A stretch of 64,000 nt of DNA from Actinomycetes bacterium (GTDB taxonomy: Bacteria; Actinomycetota; Thermoleophilia; Gaiellales; Gaiellaceae). Below the pieces are notes generated by a model that was given only the letters and a program-made list of their open reading frames with translations, did not search any database and had not been told where the DNA came from. The translations under genes and the position numbers were made by a program. Position 1 is the first letter of the stretch, and each line of letters opens with the position of its first letter. This document shows, in pieces, positions 28,472 through 37,244 of the stretch. Location of the stretch: assembly GCA_026708005.1 (NCBI GenBank), contig JAPOVR010000076.1:1-64000 (forward strand), written 5' to 3'.

Positions 28472-29773
28472 ATGCCGGCAACCGTCATCGTTGGCGCCCA
28501 GTGGGGCGACGAGGGAAAGGGCAAGATCGTCGACGCCCTGTCGGAGCACTCGGACGTCGTCTGCCGCTACCAGGGCGGCCCGAACGCCGGCCACACGATC
28601 GTGCGCGGCGGCGAGACGTTCGCGCTGCACCACATTCCGTCAGGAATCATCTCGGGCGCAACCTGCGTCATCGGCGCGGGCTGCGTCGTCAACCCCGAGC
28701 AGCTTGTCGCGGAGATCGACATGCTCGAGTCACGCGGCATCCCGACGAGCGCCCTGTACCTGTCGGGGAACGCCCACCTGATCATGCCGTGGCACCTCGC
28801 CATCGACCGCGCCTCGGAGCGCGCGCTCGGGAAGCTGCAGATCGGGACGACGCGGCGCGGCATTGGGCCCGCCTACGCGGACAAGGCTGCGCGCATCGGA
28901 ATCCGTGCGCAGGATCTCCTCGACCCGACGATCCTGCGCGAGAAGATCGAGACGGCCCTCGCCGAGAAGAACCGGCAGATGGAGCTGGTCTTCGGCCTCC
29001 AGCCGATCGACCCCCAGGGACTGCAGGCGAGGATGGACGAGCACGCGGCACAGCTTGCTCTCCACGTAACCGACACGTCTCTGCTCGTCGACCGGGCGCT
29101 TGACGCGGGGCAGCGGGTCCTGCTCGAAGGGGCACAGGGCACGCTGCTCGACCTCGACCATGGCACCTACCCGTTCGTCACCTCGTCGAACCCGACCGCC
29201 GGAGCGGCCGCTACAGGAGTCGGCATCGGGCCGACGCGAATCGACGGTGTGCTCGGCATCGCGAAGGCCTACGTGACCCGCGTCGGCGCGGGCCCGTTCC
29301 CAACCGAGATCGAGGGCCCCGACCAGGAACGCGTGCGCACGCTTGGCCACGAGTTTGGAACCACAACCGGCCGGGAGCGACGCTGCGGCTGGCTCGACCT
29401 CGTCGCGCTGCGCTTCGCGGTGAGGGTGAACGGGCTCACCTCGCTCGCGATCACGAAGCTCGACGTCCTGTCGGGGTTCCTCGAGCTGCCCGTGTGCACG
29501 GCGTATCGGCTCCCCGACGGCTCCGAGACGAGCGAGTTCCCAGAGCACCAGAGCGACTTCCACCATGCGCGGCCGGTCTACCGCAGCCTGCCGGGCTGGA
29601 CCGAGCCTGTCCAGGAAGCGACGACGCTCGCTGCGCTCCCGGCGAGCGCCCGCGACTACCTCGGCGTCGTCGAGGAGGAGCTGGGCATCGACGTGGCGAT
29701 TGTCGGCACCGGTGCCGAGCGCGAGCGCATCCTCACGAGGTGCGGCCTCGACGAGCTGCTCGCTCGCGGCTAG
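28472..29773 (+). CDS. purA: Adenylosuccinate synthetase
   Basis: GTP-dependent condensation of IMP and aspartate, the first committed step to AMP. 433 residues with the N-terminal QWGDEGKGK loop (residues 10-18), GGPNAGHT, QGTLLDLDHGTYPFVTSSN and the GPFPTE motif, all standard. The ATG at 28472 lies 8 bases after the hyuB end; a TAAGCT box at 28456-28461 suggests its own near-leaderless promoter. Unlike the genes to its left it is fully intact. Confidence 0.97.
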   Translation: MPATVIVGAQWGDEGKGKIVDALSEHSDVVCRYQGGPNAGHTIVRGGETFALHHIPSGIISGATCVIGAGCVVNPEQLVAEIDMLESRGIPTSALYLSGNAHLIMPWHLAIDRASERALGKLQIGTTRRGIGPAYADKAARIGIRAQDLLDPTILREKIETALAEKNRQMELVFGLQPIDPQGLQARMDEHAAQLALHVTDTSLLVDRALDAGQRVLLEGAQGTLLDLDHGTYPFVTSSNPTAGAAATGVGIGPTRIDGVLGIAKAYVTRVGAGPFPTEIEGPDQERVRTLGHEFGTTTGRERRCGWLDLVALRFAVRVNGLTSLAITKLDVLSGFLELPVCTAYRLPDGSETSEFPEHQSDFHHARPVYRSLPGWTEPVQEATTLAALPASARDYLGVVEEELGIDVAIVGTGAERERILTRCGLDELLARG

Positions 29774-29834
29774 CGCCGCCCCCAGCCCGGGCACCGTCAC
29801 CAGCTCTCCGCTGCGCACGGCGCTCGCCGTCGTC

Positions 29835-30425
29835 ATGCTCCTCGCCGTGCTCGCGGCTGGCTGCGGCAGCTCGAGCACCCCCGCAGAGGATCGCGCCGCG
29901 ACCGCGGCGCGGGCAGACGATGAGGCACCGCCCGCGGAGACCGCCGGGCCCGAGCCGGCACAGTCGCCCGCGGCCGCCGAGGACGGCGGAGAATGACAGC
30001 CGAAGCGAGCCAGAAGACACTCGCGAGGCCGCGCCGAACCCGACCGAGCTCGAGCGCATCGTCGGCGCCTGGAGCGAGGCGCTGAACACAGAGACAACGA
30101 GGCGGCGGCAGGCCTGTTTGCGCCGAATGCTCTCATCGTGCAGGGTGGCATCGGGATCCTCCTCAACGGTCGAGCCGGCGCCGTCCGCTTCAACTCATCG
30201 CTTCCGTGCTCCGGCCTCATCGTTCAGCTCGAGGCCAAGCTCAACAGCGTCATCGCCGTCTTCGAGCTCAGCGATCGGCCGTCGAGCGCATGCGATGCAC
30301 CGCCTGGAACGCTCGCGGCCGCTCGCTTCGTGATCGAGGACGGGCTGATCACAGTCTGGCAACAGCTGCCCGTACCCGGGCAAGGTCCTCGCGGTGATCC
30401 GCCGCCAGGCGACGCGCTCACCTAA
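29835..30425 (+). pseudogene. Lipoprotein with an NTF2/SnoaL-like domain, two frameshifts
   Basis: The first segment encodes a signal peptide with lipobox (LAVLAAGCGSSS) and an Ala/Pro/Glu linker ending at TGA 29994-29996. The next segment, NPTELERIVGAWSEALNTE, is in another frame, and NEAAAGLFAPNALIVQGGIGILLNGR to the stop at 30425 is back in the first frame. Read together they form a coherent secreted lipoprotein with an NTF2-like domain of unknown role. The start is unclear; ATG 29835 leaves only a short signal peptide. Breakpoints are near 29990 and 30095. Confidence 0.55.
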
Positions 30426-30442
30426 CCGGCGAACGCTGGACA

Positions 30443-30468
30443 ACCCGGCCGAGCTCTGCGGGCCGGGT
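30443..30468 (+). terminator. 8-bp hairpin after the purA/lipoprotein region
   Basis: ACCCGGCC (30443-30450) pairs perfectly with GGCCGGGT (30461-30468) around a ten-base loop, 18 bases after the last plus-strand stop. No T-tract. Candidate terminator. Confidence 0.4.
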
Positions 30469-31080
30469 CCCGCCTGGAGGCTGAGGAGACCAGAGTGATC
30501 CGGTGCAGGGCCTCCGGTGGAAGGCAGCTCGGTGGGCCGCTCGGGACGTGGAACGAGGACTGCGTGTCGGGTGTGGGCGGAGTTCGGGATCACTCGCGGA
30601 GCAGCCCTGCGAGGCCGCTTTCCCGGGTCGTCAGTGGGTGTGGAGCGTTGTGACTCCGAGACGCCGAACTCGCCCTGATTGAGCGGGTTGCGGTCAGCCT
30701 TGGAGCGTTGTAGGCGCAGAGGCGCCCCCACGGTGCGCTTCGACGCCGACGGCAATGAGCTTAGCGCCTTGTACGCGCAGAGTCGCCCCTTCGAAGGAGC
30801 GCGCGCCACGGGCTGCCGAACGCCCTCAACTGTGCACGCCGCCACAATTGCCCGCGCCACGGTCTCGCCGCCCCGTTCCCGAGCCACCCTTGTGCCCCAG
30901 TCGCCGCCTCTCTCATGCGCCCGGGATGTGGGAACGGCTGGGGACATTGGGCTTCTTCGCTGGTTGCCGGGGGAGTTTGATGCGCCCAGTTGCACGCACC
31001 CGCCGACGGCCGTGTGGTGTCATCCGAGCGCTTCGCCGCACGCACCCGCGCGCGGAGTACTCGGTGCGCAGAGTTCCGGT
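30469..31080. other. Gene-free region
   Basis: About 610 bases with no recognisable gene. Degenerate short repeats occur, such as TGGAGCGTTGT (near 30640 and 30701) and TTGTACGCGCAGAGTCGCCCC, which resembles the GCGCAGARNCGCC segments nearby. Confidence 0.45.
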
Positions 31081-31180
31081 GCGCAGAATTGGCACAGCTT
31101 CGTGACGGTTTTGTGACAGATTGCGCGAAAGCTGTGCGCGCTCCTCGGCTACCCCCGGGTGGGGGGTGGGTCCACCGCTC
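31081..31180 (+). repeat. Dispersed intergenic element, copy D
   Basis: GCGCAGAATTGGCACAG, CGTGACGGTTTTGTGACAG, GCGCGAAAGCTGTGCGC, then a stem AGCTG/CGGCT (a G-U pair replaces C-G, pairing kept), TACCCCCGGGTGGGGGGTGGG. It lies about 460 bases upstream of mobA, same strand. The remaining stretch to 31627 shows no gene. Confidence 0.75.
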
Positions 31181-31627
31181 CCGCGGCTCGGCGCGGCGGC
31201 TCGGCACCGCGGCTTGGCCTCAAAACTCGGCCTCGCAGCGACTCAGCGGAGCCCCGCACAGCGGCCCGGCGACCCGTCAAAGCCGCCGACAAGTCCGCCT
31301 GGCAGGGCGCTCGAGCAAGGACCGCGGAGCGGGCTACTGGCCGGCTTGGCCTCCATGACCAGGACGGCCGCACCGCACCGCCGGCCGCCTACTGCCGCAG
31401 CCCGATCGTCGAAGTCTGCACCCCAGTCCTTGGCCCACCGAACACAGCCCCACCGGCCGCCCACCACCGCAGCGGCGACGAGCAACACCCAGACCGAACA
31501 ACGCAGACCGACGCCCCCCAGCCCAACCAGGCTCGCCAACCAGACGCGGCTGCGTCGATCGGCCTCGACGCACCGGTCTGGTCGTGGTCAGCACGGCCGG
31601 CCGGTGGCCGCTGCTCTAGCGCCGGAG

Positions 31628-31639
31628 TACCATGACCCC
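31628..31639 (+). promoter_or_regulatory. Leaderless-type promoter -10 (TACCAT, N6, ATG) of the mobA operon
   Basis: TACCAT at 31628-31633 is followed by six bases and the ATG at 31640. It selects this ATG over the out-of-frame ATG at 31632. Confidence 0.5.
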
Positions 31640-32485
31640 ATGGGCCCCTGCGCCGCAATCGTACTGGCCGGCGGTCGCTCATCACGCATGGGAACGCCGA
31701 AGGCCTCGCTTGCCTGGCACGGCCTGCCGCTGCTCGGCCGGATCGCGCGACTGCTTGCCCGTAGCGTGTCTGGACCCGTCGTGGTCGTCCGCGCACTGGA
31801 CCAGGCGCTGCCCGCGCTGCCCCGCGACGTTGCTGTCGTGGAGGACGCGCGAGAGGATCGGGGTCCGCTCGAGGGGATCGCAGCCGGCCTGCGCGCGCTG
31901 CCAGCCGGCACCCGGCTTGCCTACGTCTCCTCGACCGACGTGCCGTTCCTGCATCCGGCGTTCGTCCGCCGTGTGATCGCGGGCGCCGCTCCGGGCATCG
32001 ATGTGGCCGTGGCGCGCACGAACGGCCGAACGCATCCCTTGGCTGCGGCCTACTGCACATCGGTGCTGCCAACGATCGAGGAGCAGCTCGCGGCCGACCT
32101 GCTGCGCCCGGCGGCGTTGTTCGAGCGCGTCGCGACCCGGTTCCTCGACGAGGACGATCTGCTCGCCGACCCGGAGGTCGGCCTTCACGACCCGCGGCTG
32201 GACTCGGTTCGCAACCTCAACCGGGCTAGCGAGTACGCCTCGGCGGTCGCCGAACCGTCGCCGCCGGTGACGGTCGAAGTGTTCGGAGCCCTGCGAGCCG
32301 CCGGGGCATCGAGCCCGGTCGCCGTCCGCGCCGCCACCCTGGGCGCGGCCGCCGCGGCAAGCGGCCTCGCGCTCGACGAGCACGTCGTCGCCGCGCTCAA
32401 CGGTGACCAGATCTCTCGCGACCCAGCGGTCCCGCTCGTTGCCGGTGACCGCGTGAGCTTCATGAGCGCGGACGCAGGCGGCTGA
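31640..32485 (+). CDS. mobA: MobA-like molybdenum cofactor guanylyltransferase fused to a MoaD/ThiS-like carrier
   Basis: 281 residues. Residues 1-200 are MobA: AIVLAGGRSSRMGTPK (the GTP-binding loop), SSTDVPFLHP, RTNGRTHPLAAAY; it joins GMP to molybdopterin. Residues about 205-281 form a ubiquitin-like domain (VTVEVFGALRAA to LVAGDRVSFMSADAGG) ending in the C-terminal Gly-Gly expected of a sulfur carrier. The fused pair heads an operon with an AOR-family enzyme and formate dehydrogenase; AOR genes often travel with their own MoaD-like protein. Its stop overlaps the next ATG (TGATG). Whether the carrier serves Mo or W cofactor is inference. Confidence 0.85.
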   Translation: MGPCAAIVLAGGRSSRMGTPKASLAWHGLPLLGRIARLLARSVSGPVVVVRALDQALPALPRDVAVVEDAREDRGPLEGIAAGLRALPAGTRLAYVSSTDVPFLHPAFVRRVIAGAAPGIDVAVARTNGRTHPLAAAYCTSVLPTIEEQLAADLLRPAALFERVATRFLDEDDLLADPEVGLHDPRLDSVRNLNRASEYASAVAEPSPPVTVEVFGALRAAGASSPVAVRAATLGAAAAASGLALDEHVVAALNGDQISRDPAVPLVAGDRVSFMSADAGG

Positions 32486-34443
32486 TGGCCGCTCCTCCCG
32501 GCTACTTCGGACGCGCGCTCGCGGTCGACCTGAGCGAGGGCGAGAGCGAGCCCCTGCACCTGCCGGAGACGATGCTGCGCCACTTTCTCGGCGGCTGCGG
32601 TCTCGGGACCGAGCTGCTGCGGCAACAGGCGCCCGCGGGCGTCGACCCGCTCGCGCCGGAGGCGCCGCTGGCGTTCGTCTTCTCGCCGCTCGTCGGCACG
32701 CCGCTCACGACCAGCGCGAAGTTCGCGGTCGTGGCGAAATCGCCGCTCTCGTCGCTCCTCAACGACGCCCTGTGCTCGAGCCACTTCGCTATTGCGGGCA
32801 AGCTCACTGGCAACGACGCGATCATCATCCGTGGAAGCTGCCAGCGCCCGTCGATCGTCGTGATCGACCCCGACGGCGTCAGGATCGAGAGCGCAGAGCA
32901 GCTCTGGGGCCTCCCGGCAACCCAGGCTGAGCAGCGCCTGAGAGCGCGCCTGGGCAAGTCGTACCGCGTGTGTGCGATCGGCCCCGCCGGTGAGCGCCTC
33001 GTGCGCTACGCGACGCTCTCGCACGACGGTCGGCACGCTGGCCGCGGAGGCCACGGCGCCGTGCTGGGCGCCAAGAACCTCAAGGCGATCGCCGTGGCCG
33101 CACACAAGAAGGTCGCCACGGCCGATCCCACGGCCGTGCTGGCGTCGGCGCACGAGCTTCGTCAGCGGTCGTTCGGTCCCGCGACCGAGAAGTATCGAGA
33201 GCTCGGGACGCTGGCGAACCTGCTCGCGTTCAACGCGATCTCCACGCTCCCGACCCGGAACTTCCAGTCGGCGACATTCGACGAGGCACGCAGGCTCGCG
33301 GCTGAGGAGATCTCCGAGCTGCGCGCGGTCACGCGCAACTCCTGCGCCTCCTGCTCGATCGGCTGCGAGCATATCTACGCCGTGCACAGCGGCGAGTCGG
33401 CCCAGACAGCTCGCGTCGAGTACGAGAACGTCTTCGCGCTCGGCCCGCTGTGCGGCGTCTCCGAAGCGGACGCCGTCCTCGAGGCGAGCCGCCGCTGTGA
33501 TGATCTCGGTCTCGACACCATCTCGACCGGAGGCACGGTCGCGTTTGCGATGGAGTGCGTCGAGCGAGGCCTGCTCGCCGAAGGCTGGCTCAGGTTCGGC
33601 GATCGAGACGCGCTGTTGCGGGCGATCGACGAGATCGGAAGCCGCACTGGCCTTGGAGAGCTCCTTGCCGAGGGCTCTCGACGCGCCGCCATCGAGATCG
33701 GACAGGGCTCGATCGCCTTTGCCCCGCAGGTCAAGGGTCTCGAGCTGCCGGGCTACGAGCCGCGGGCGCTCCAGGCCATGGCCCTCGGACTCGCCGTCAA
33801 CCCGCGCGGGGCCGACCACAACCGCTCGGGCGCCTACGAGGCTGACCTCTCGGGCGAGCACGACCGGCTCGTGGGCGGACGCGAGCACGTGCGGGCGGCC
33901 ATCCGGACCGAGGACCGCGCCGCGGTCATGGACTCGCTCATCCTCTGCAAGTTTCTCCGCGGCGTGTTCGCAGACCCCTATGCGGAGTGGGCCGGCCTGC
34001 TTGGACACGTGACGGGATGGGATGTCGACGCAGACGAGCTCGAGCAGACAGCCCGGCGTATCGTCCTCGCCAAGCGGCTCTACAACGAGCGTGAGGGCTG
34101 GACGCGAGCCGACGACTGGCTGCCCGAGCGCTTTCTCAGCGACGAGCTCGAGGTCGCGTCGGGCCGAGCGGCCTCCTTACCGGAGGGGCGGCTGCGAGCG
34201 ATGATCGACGAGTACTACGCCCTACGGGGGCTCGATGAGCGTGGGCTACCGAGCCCGGGCACGCTCACGGCGGTCGGTCTCGACACAGCCTCGGGCTTCG
34301 GCGAGGGCATCCGGGTCGCGCACGACAGGGCCGCCCGTCTGGACAACGAGGCTCCCCGTCCTGAGCCGCATCCTGAGACGGTCGGGATACGATCTCAGCG
34401 ATGGCCGTCCCCCTCGCAAGGCAAACGCAAGCCGTCACGCTGA
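32485..34443 (+). CDS. Aldehyde:ferredoxin oxidoreductase (AOR) family tungsten/molybdenum enzyme
   Basis: 652 residues of the AOR family (tungsto-bispterin plus [4Fe-4S]); oxidises aldehydes or reduces acids. The N-terminal domain has ALAVDLSEGE and FLGGCGLGTELL; cluster ligands are C287-x2-C290-x3-C294 (NSCASCSIGC) and C488 (LILCKF). The bis-pterin regions LGAKNLKAIAV and NPRGADHNRSG are present. Aliphatic AOR, benzoyl-type AOR and GAPOR branches cannot be separated here. The 3' end overlaps fdhA by 43 bases, so tight co-expression with the formate dehydrogenase is likely; fdhB could serve as the NAD-linked electron acceptor (inference). Confidence 0.88.
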   Translation: MAAPPGYFGRALAVDLSEGESEPLHLPETMLRHFLGGCGLGTELLRQQAPAGVDPLAPEAPLAFVFSPLVGTPLTTSAKFAVVAKSPLSSLLNDALCSSHFAIAGKLTGNDAIIIRGSCQRPSIVVIDPDGVRIESAEQLWGLPATQAEQRLRARLGKSYRVCAIGPAGERLVRYATLSHDGRHAGRGGHGAVLGAKNLKAIAVAAHKKVATADPTAVLASAHELRQRSFGPATEKYRELGTLANLLAFNAISTLPTRNFQSATFDEARRLAAEEISELRAVTRNSCASCSIGCEHIYAVHSGESAQTARVEYENVFALGPLCGVSEADAVLEASRRCDDLGLDTISTGGTVAFAMECVERGLLAEGWLRFGDRDALLRAIDEIGSRTGLGELLAEGSRRAAIEIGQGSIAFAPQVKGLELPGYEPRALQAMALGLAVNPRGADHNRSGAYEADLSGEHDRLVGGREHVRAAIRTEDRAAVMDSLILCKFLRGVFADPYAEWAGLLGHVTGWDVDADELEQTARRIVLAKRLYNEREGWTRADDWLPERFLSDELEVASGRAASLPEGRLRAMIDEYYALRGLDERGLPSPGTLTAVGLDTASGFGEGIRVAHDRAARLDNEAPRPEPHPETVGIRSQRWPSPSQGKRKPSR

Positions 34444-37244
34444 CGATCGACGGTCGCGAGATCGAAGCGGTCGAGGGCGCCACGATCTACGAGGCGGCAA
34501 GCAGCGCCGGGATCGACATACCGGTCCTCTGTCATGACCCTCGCTACGACCCGGTTGGGGTGTGCCGGGTCTGCGTGGTCGACATCGGACAGCGCGTGCT
34601 CGCGGCAGCCTGCGTCCGCACGGTTGAGGACGGGATGGAGGTGTGCACCGACAGCCTGCGCCTCGAGACACAGCGCAGGACGCTCGTGGAGCTCCTGATG
34701 GCCGACGCGCCTGCACCCGAGACAGACCCCAAGGAGAGCACGACCGCAGACAACGAGCTGCTCGCCCTGGCACGGCGCTATGGCGTCGACACCGAGATCA
34801 CGCTGCCGCCGGGGCACGGGCGGCCACACGACTCCTCGAGCCCCGTGATCGACGTGCACCACGGCGCCTGCATCCTGTGCGATCGGTGCGTCCGAGCCTG
34901 CGACGACATCCAGGGAAACGACGTCATCGGCCGAACCGGCAAGGGCGACGGAGCCCGGATCGCATTCGACCTCGACGATCCGATGGGAGAGTCGACGTGC
35001 GTGTCGTGCGGCGAGTGCGTTGCCGCCTGTCCCACGGGCGCGCTCGCCAACAAGCCGATCACCGTACCGCTGCGGCCGCGGGATCAGCTCAAGCAGGTCG
35101 AGACGGTGTGCCCCTACTGCGGCGTCGGCTGCGCGCTCACCTACCACGTCGACGAGGATGCGGGCGCGATTGTCTTCGCGGAGGGGCGCGACCAGCCTGG
35201 CTCCCAGCAGCGGCTCTGCGTGAAGGGCCGGTACGGCTGGGACTACGCGCACAGCCCACAGCGCCTGACCGCTCCGCTCATCCGGCGCGCCGAGCACTAC
35301 CCGAAAGGCCCCCTCTCGACGGACGTCAGGGGTGAAGGACGGGGGCGGCGCAAGCCGGGGGGGCTCGTCGACTACGACGAGGTCATGCCCGCGTTCCGGG
35401 AAGCGAGCTGGGACGAGGCGCTCGAGCTCGTCGCCTCACGCCTCGCCGCCATCAAGCAGGAACACGGCTCTGAGGCGCTCGCCGGGTTCGGGTCGGCGAA
35501 GTGCTCGAACGAGGAAGCCTACCTGTTCCAGAAGCTGTTCCGAGCTGGGTTCGGAACGAACAACGTCGACCACTGCACACGCCTCTGTCACGCCTCCAGC
35601 GTGGCTGCACTGATGGAAGGCATCGGCACGGGCGCGGTGACGACAACCTATGGCGACATCGTGAACGCGGACGCGGCGATCCTCGCCGGCACGAACACGA
35701 CGGCGAACCACCCAGTTGCCTCGTCGTTCTTCAAGCAGGCGCGACGACGGGGAACGACCCTCATCGTCGTCGATCCGCGCCGCGAGCGCATTGCCGACCA
35801 CGCCGACGTCTACTGCCAGCTGAAGCCCGGCACGGACGTCGCCTTCTACAACGCCGTGCTGCACGAGGTGATCAGGCGCGGCCATGTCGATCGCGAGTAC
35901 GTCCGCGACTTCACCAACGGGTTCGAGGAGGTCGCACGCGTCGTCAGGGAGTACCCGCCCGAGCGAGCCGCGCAGATCTGCGACCTTCCGGCCGAGCGGA
36001 TCCGCGAGGTCGCAGAGCTCTGGGGCACCGCAAGCGCCGGGGTCATCTACTGGGGCATGGGGATGTCGCAGCACACCACCGGCACTGATAACTGCCGCTG
36101 CCTGATCGCGCTGTGCGCCATCACGGGGAACGTCGGCCGGCCTGGAACGGGTCTCCATCCCCTGCGCGGTCAGAACAACGTCCAGGGGGCGTCGGACTCG
36201 GGGCTCATCCCGATGATGTACCCGGACTACCAACCGGTCGATGACGCCGCTACCCAGGCGAAGTTCGAGCACGCCTGGGGCGTGAAGCTCTCCCCCACGC
36301 CCGGGCTCACCGTCACGGAGATCATGGGCAGTGCGCTGACCGGCCAGATCAGGGGCATGTACATGCTCGGCGAGAACCCGTTCCTCTCCGATCCGAACAT
36401 CAACAAGGTCCGCAAGGCGCTCGGGAGCCTGGAGTTCCTCGCTGTGCAGGACATCTTCCTCACAGAGACGGCTGAGTTCGCCGATGTGGTCCTGCCCGCA
36501 TCCTCCTACATGGAGAAGACCGGCACGTACACGAACACCGACCGGCGGGTCCAGGTCGGCGGGACGGTGCTCGAGCCGCCAGGGCAGGCTCGCCTCGACC
36601 TCGAGCTGATCCAGGATATCGCGTGCCGCATTGGGCTCGAGATGTCGTACTCATCCCCGGAGGAGGTCTTCGACGAGCTGGTCTCTCTCGGAACATCGAT
36701 GCGGGGCCTCCGCTATGACAACCTCGGCCCGGCTGGCAAGCTCTACCCAAACCCCGACCCGGAGAGCGAAGATGGAACTGCCGTCCTGTTCGGTGACGGC
36801 TTCCCCACCTCCGACGGTAGAGCCCAGCTGGTCGCGGCCGAGTGGCTGCCTGCGAAGGAGCTTCCCGACGAGGAGTTCCCGTTCGTCCTCAACACCGGGC
36901 GTCTGCTCGAGCACTGGCACACCGGCTCGATGACCAGACGCTCCTACGCCCTCGACGCGCTCCAGCCCGAGGCCCACGTCTGGATCAGCCCAGGCGACGC
37001 AGCCCACCTCAGGGTCTCCGATGGGGACTTCGTTCGCGTGAGTTCGCGACGCGGAGAGGTTGAGATCCAGGTGAGGGTCTCGCACCGAGAGAGCATGGGC
37101 AACGTCTTCATGCCGTTCCACTTCCGGGAAGCGGCGGCCAACGTGCTGACGATCGACGAGATCGACCCGCACGGCAAGATCCCGGAGTTCAAGTTCTGCG
37201 CGGTGCGGATCGATCCGATATCACAGACGACGGATTCAGCGTGA
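34401..37244 (+). CDS. fdhA: NAD-dependent formate dehydrogenase, catalytic alpha subunit (cysteine form)
   Basis: Oxidises formate to CO2. 947 residues: an N-terminal NuoG-like [2Fe-2S] domain (CHDPRY, CRVC), two [4Fe-4S] ferredoxin motifs (CILCDRCVRAC, CVSCGECVAAC), then the molybdopterin domain with CPYCGVGC and the active-site segment HCTRLCHASSV. The residue that is selenocysteine in many relatives is Cys396, codon TGT at 35586-35588. C-terminal molydopterin dinucleotide-binding domain follows from about residue 820. It starts inside the AOR gene end and overlaps fdhB by GTGA. Cytoplasmic; no Tat signal. Confidence 0.93.
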   Translation: MAVPLARQTQAVTLTIDGREIEAVEGATIYEAASSAGIDIPVLCHDPRYDPVGVCRVCVVDIGQRVLAAACVRTVEDGMEVCTDSLRLETQRRTLVELLMADAPAPETDPKESTTADNELLALARRYGVDTEITLPPGHGRPHDSSSPVIDVHHGACILCDRCVRACDDIQGNDVIGRTGKGDGARIAFDLDDPMGESTCVSCGECVAACPTGALANKPITVPLRPRDQLKQVETVCPYCGVGCALTYHVDEDAGAIVFAEGRDQPGSQQRLCVKGRYGWDYAHSPQRLTAPLIRRAEHYPKGPLSTDVRGEGRGRRKPGGLVDYDEVMPAFREASWDEALELVASRLAAIKQEHGSEALAGFGSAKCSNEEAYLFQKLFRAGFGTNNVDHCTRLCHASSVAALMEGIGTGAVTTTYGDIVNADAAILAGTNTTANHPVASSFFKQARRRGTTLIVVDPRRERIADHADVYCQLKPGTDVAFYNAVLHEVIRRGHVDREYVRDFTNGFEEVARVVREYPPERAAQICDLPAERIREVAELWGTASAGVIYWGMGMSQHTTGTDNCRCLIALCAITGNVGRPGTGLHPLRGQNNVQGASDSGLIPMMYPDYQPVDDAATQAKFEHAWGVKLSPTPGLTVTEIMGSALTGQIRGMYMLGENPFLSDPNINKVRKALGSLEFLAVQDIFLTETAEFADVVLPASSYMEKTGTYTNTDRRVQVGGTVLEPPGQARLDLELIQDIACRIGLEMSYSSPEEVFDELVSLGTSMRGLRYDNLGPAGKLYPNPDPESEDGTAVLFGDGFPTSDGRAQLVAAEWLPAKELPDEEFPFVLNTGRLLEHWHTGSMTRRSYALDALQPEAHVWISPGDAAHLRVSDGDFVRVSSRRGEVEIQVRVSHRESMGNVFMPFHFREAAANVLTIDEIDPHGKIPEFKFCAVRIDPISQTTDSA

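Noticed and set aside
30195-30995. A 266-codon minus-strand frame upstream of mobA
   Set aside because: Composition is that of GC-rich non-coding DNA, it overlaps the lipoprotein remnant, and no motif is recognisable.
34401-37244. FdhA as a selenoprotein, given the nearby sel genes
   Set aside because: The catalytic position is a plain TGT cysteine codon and the frame contains no internal TGA.
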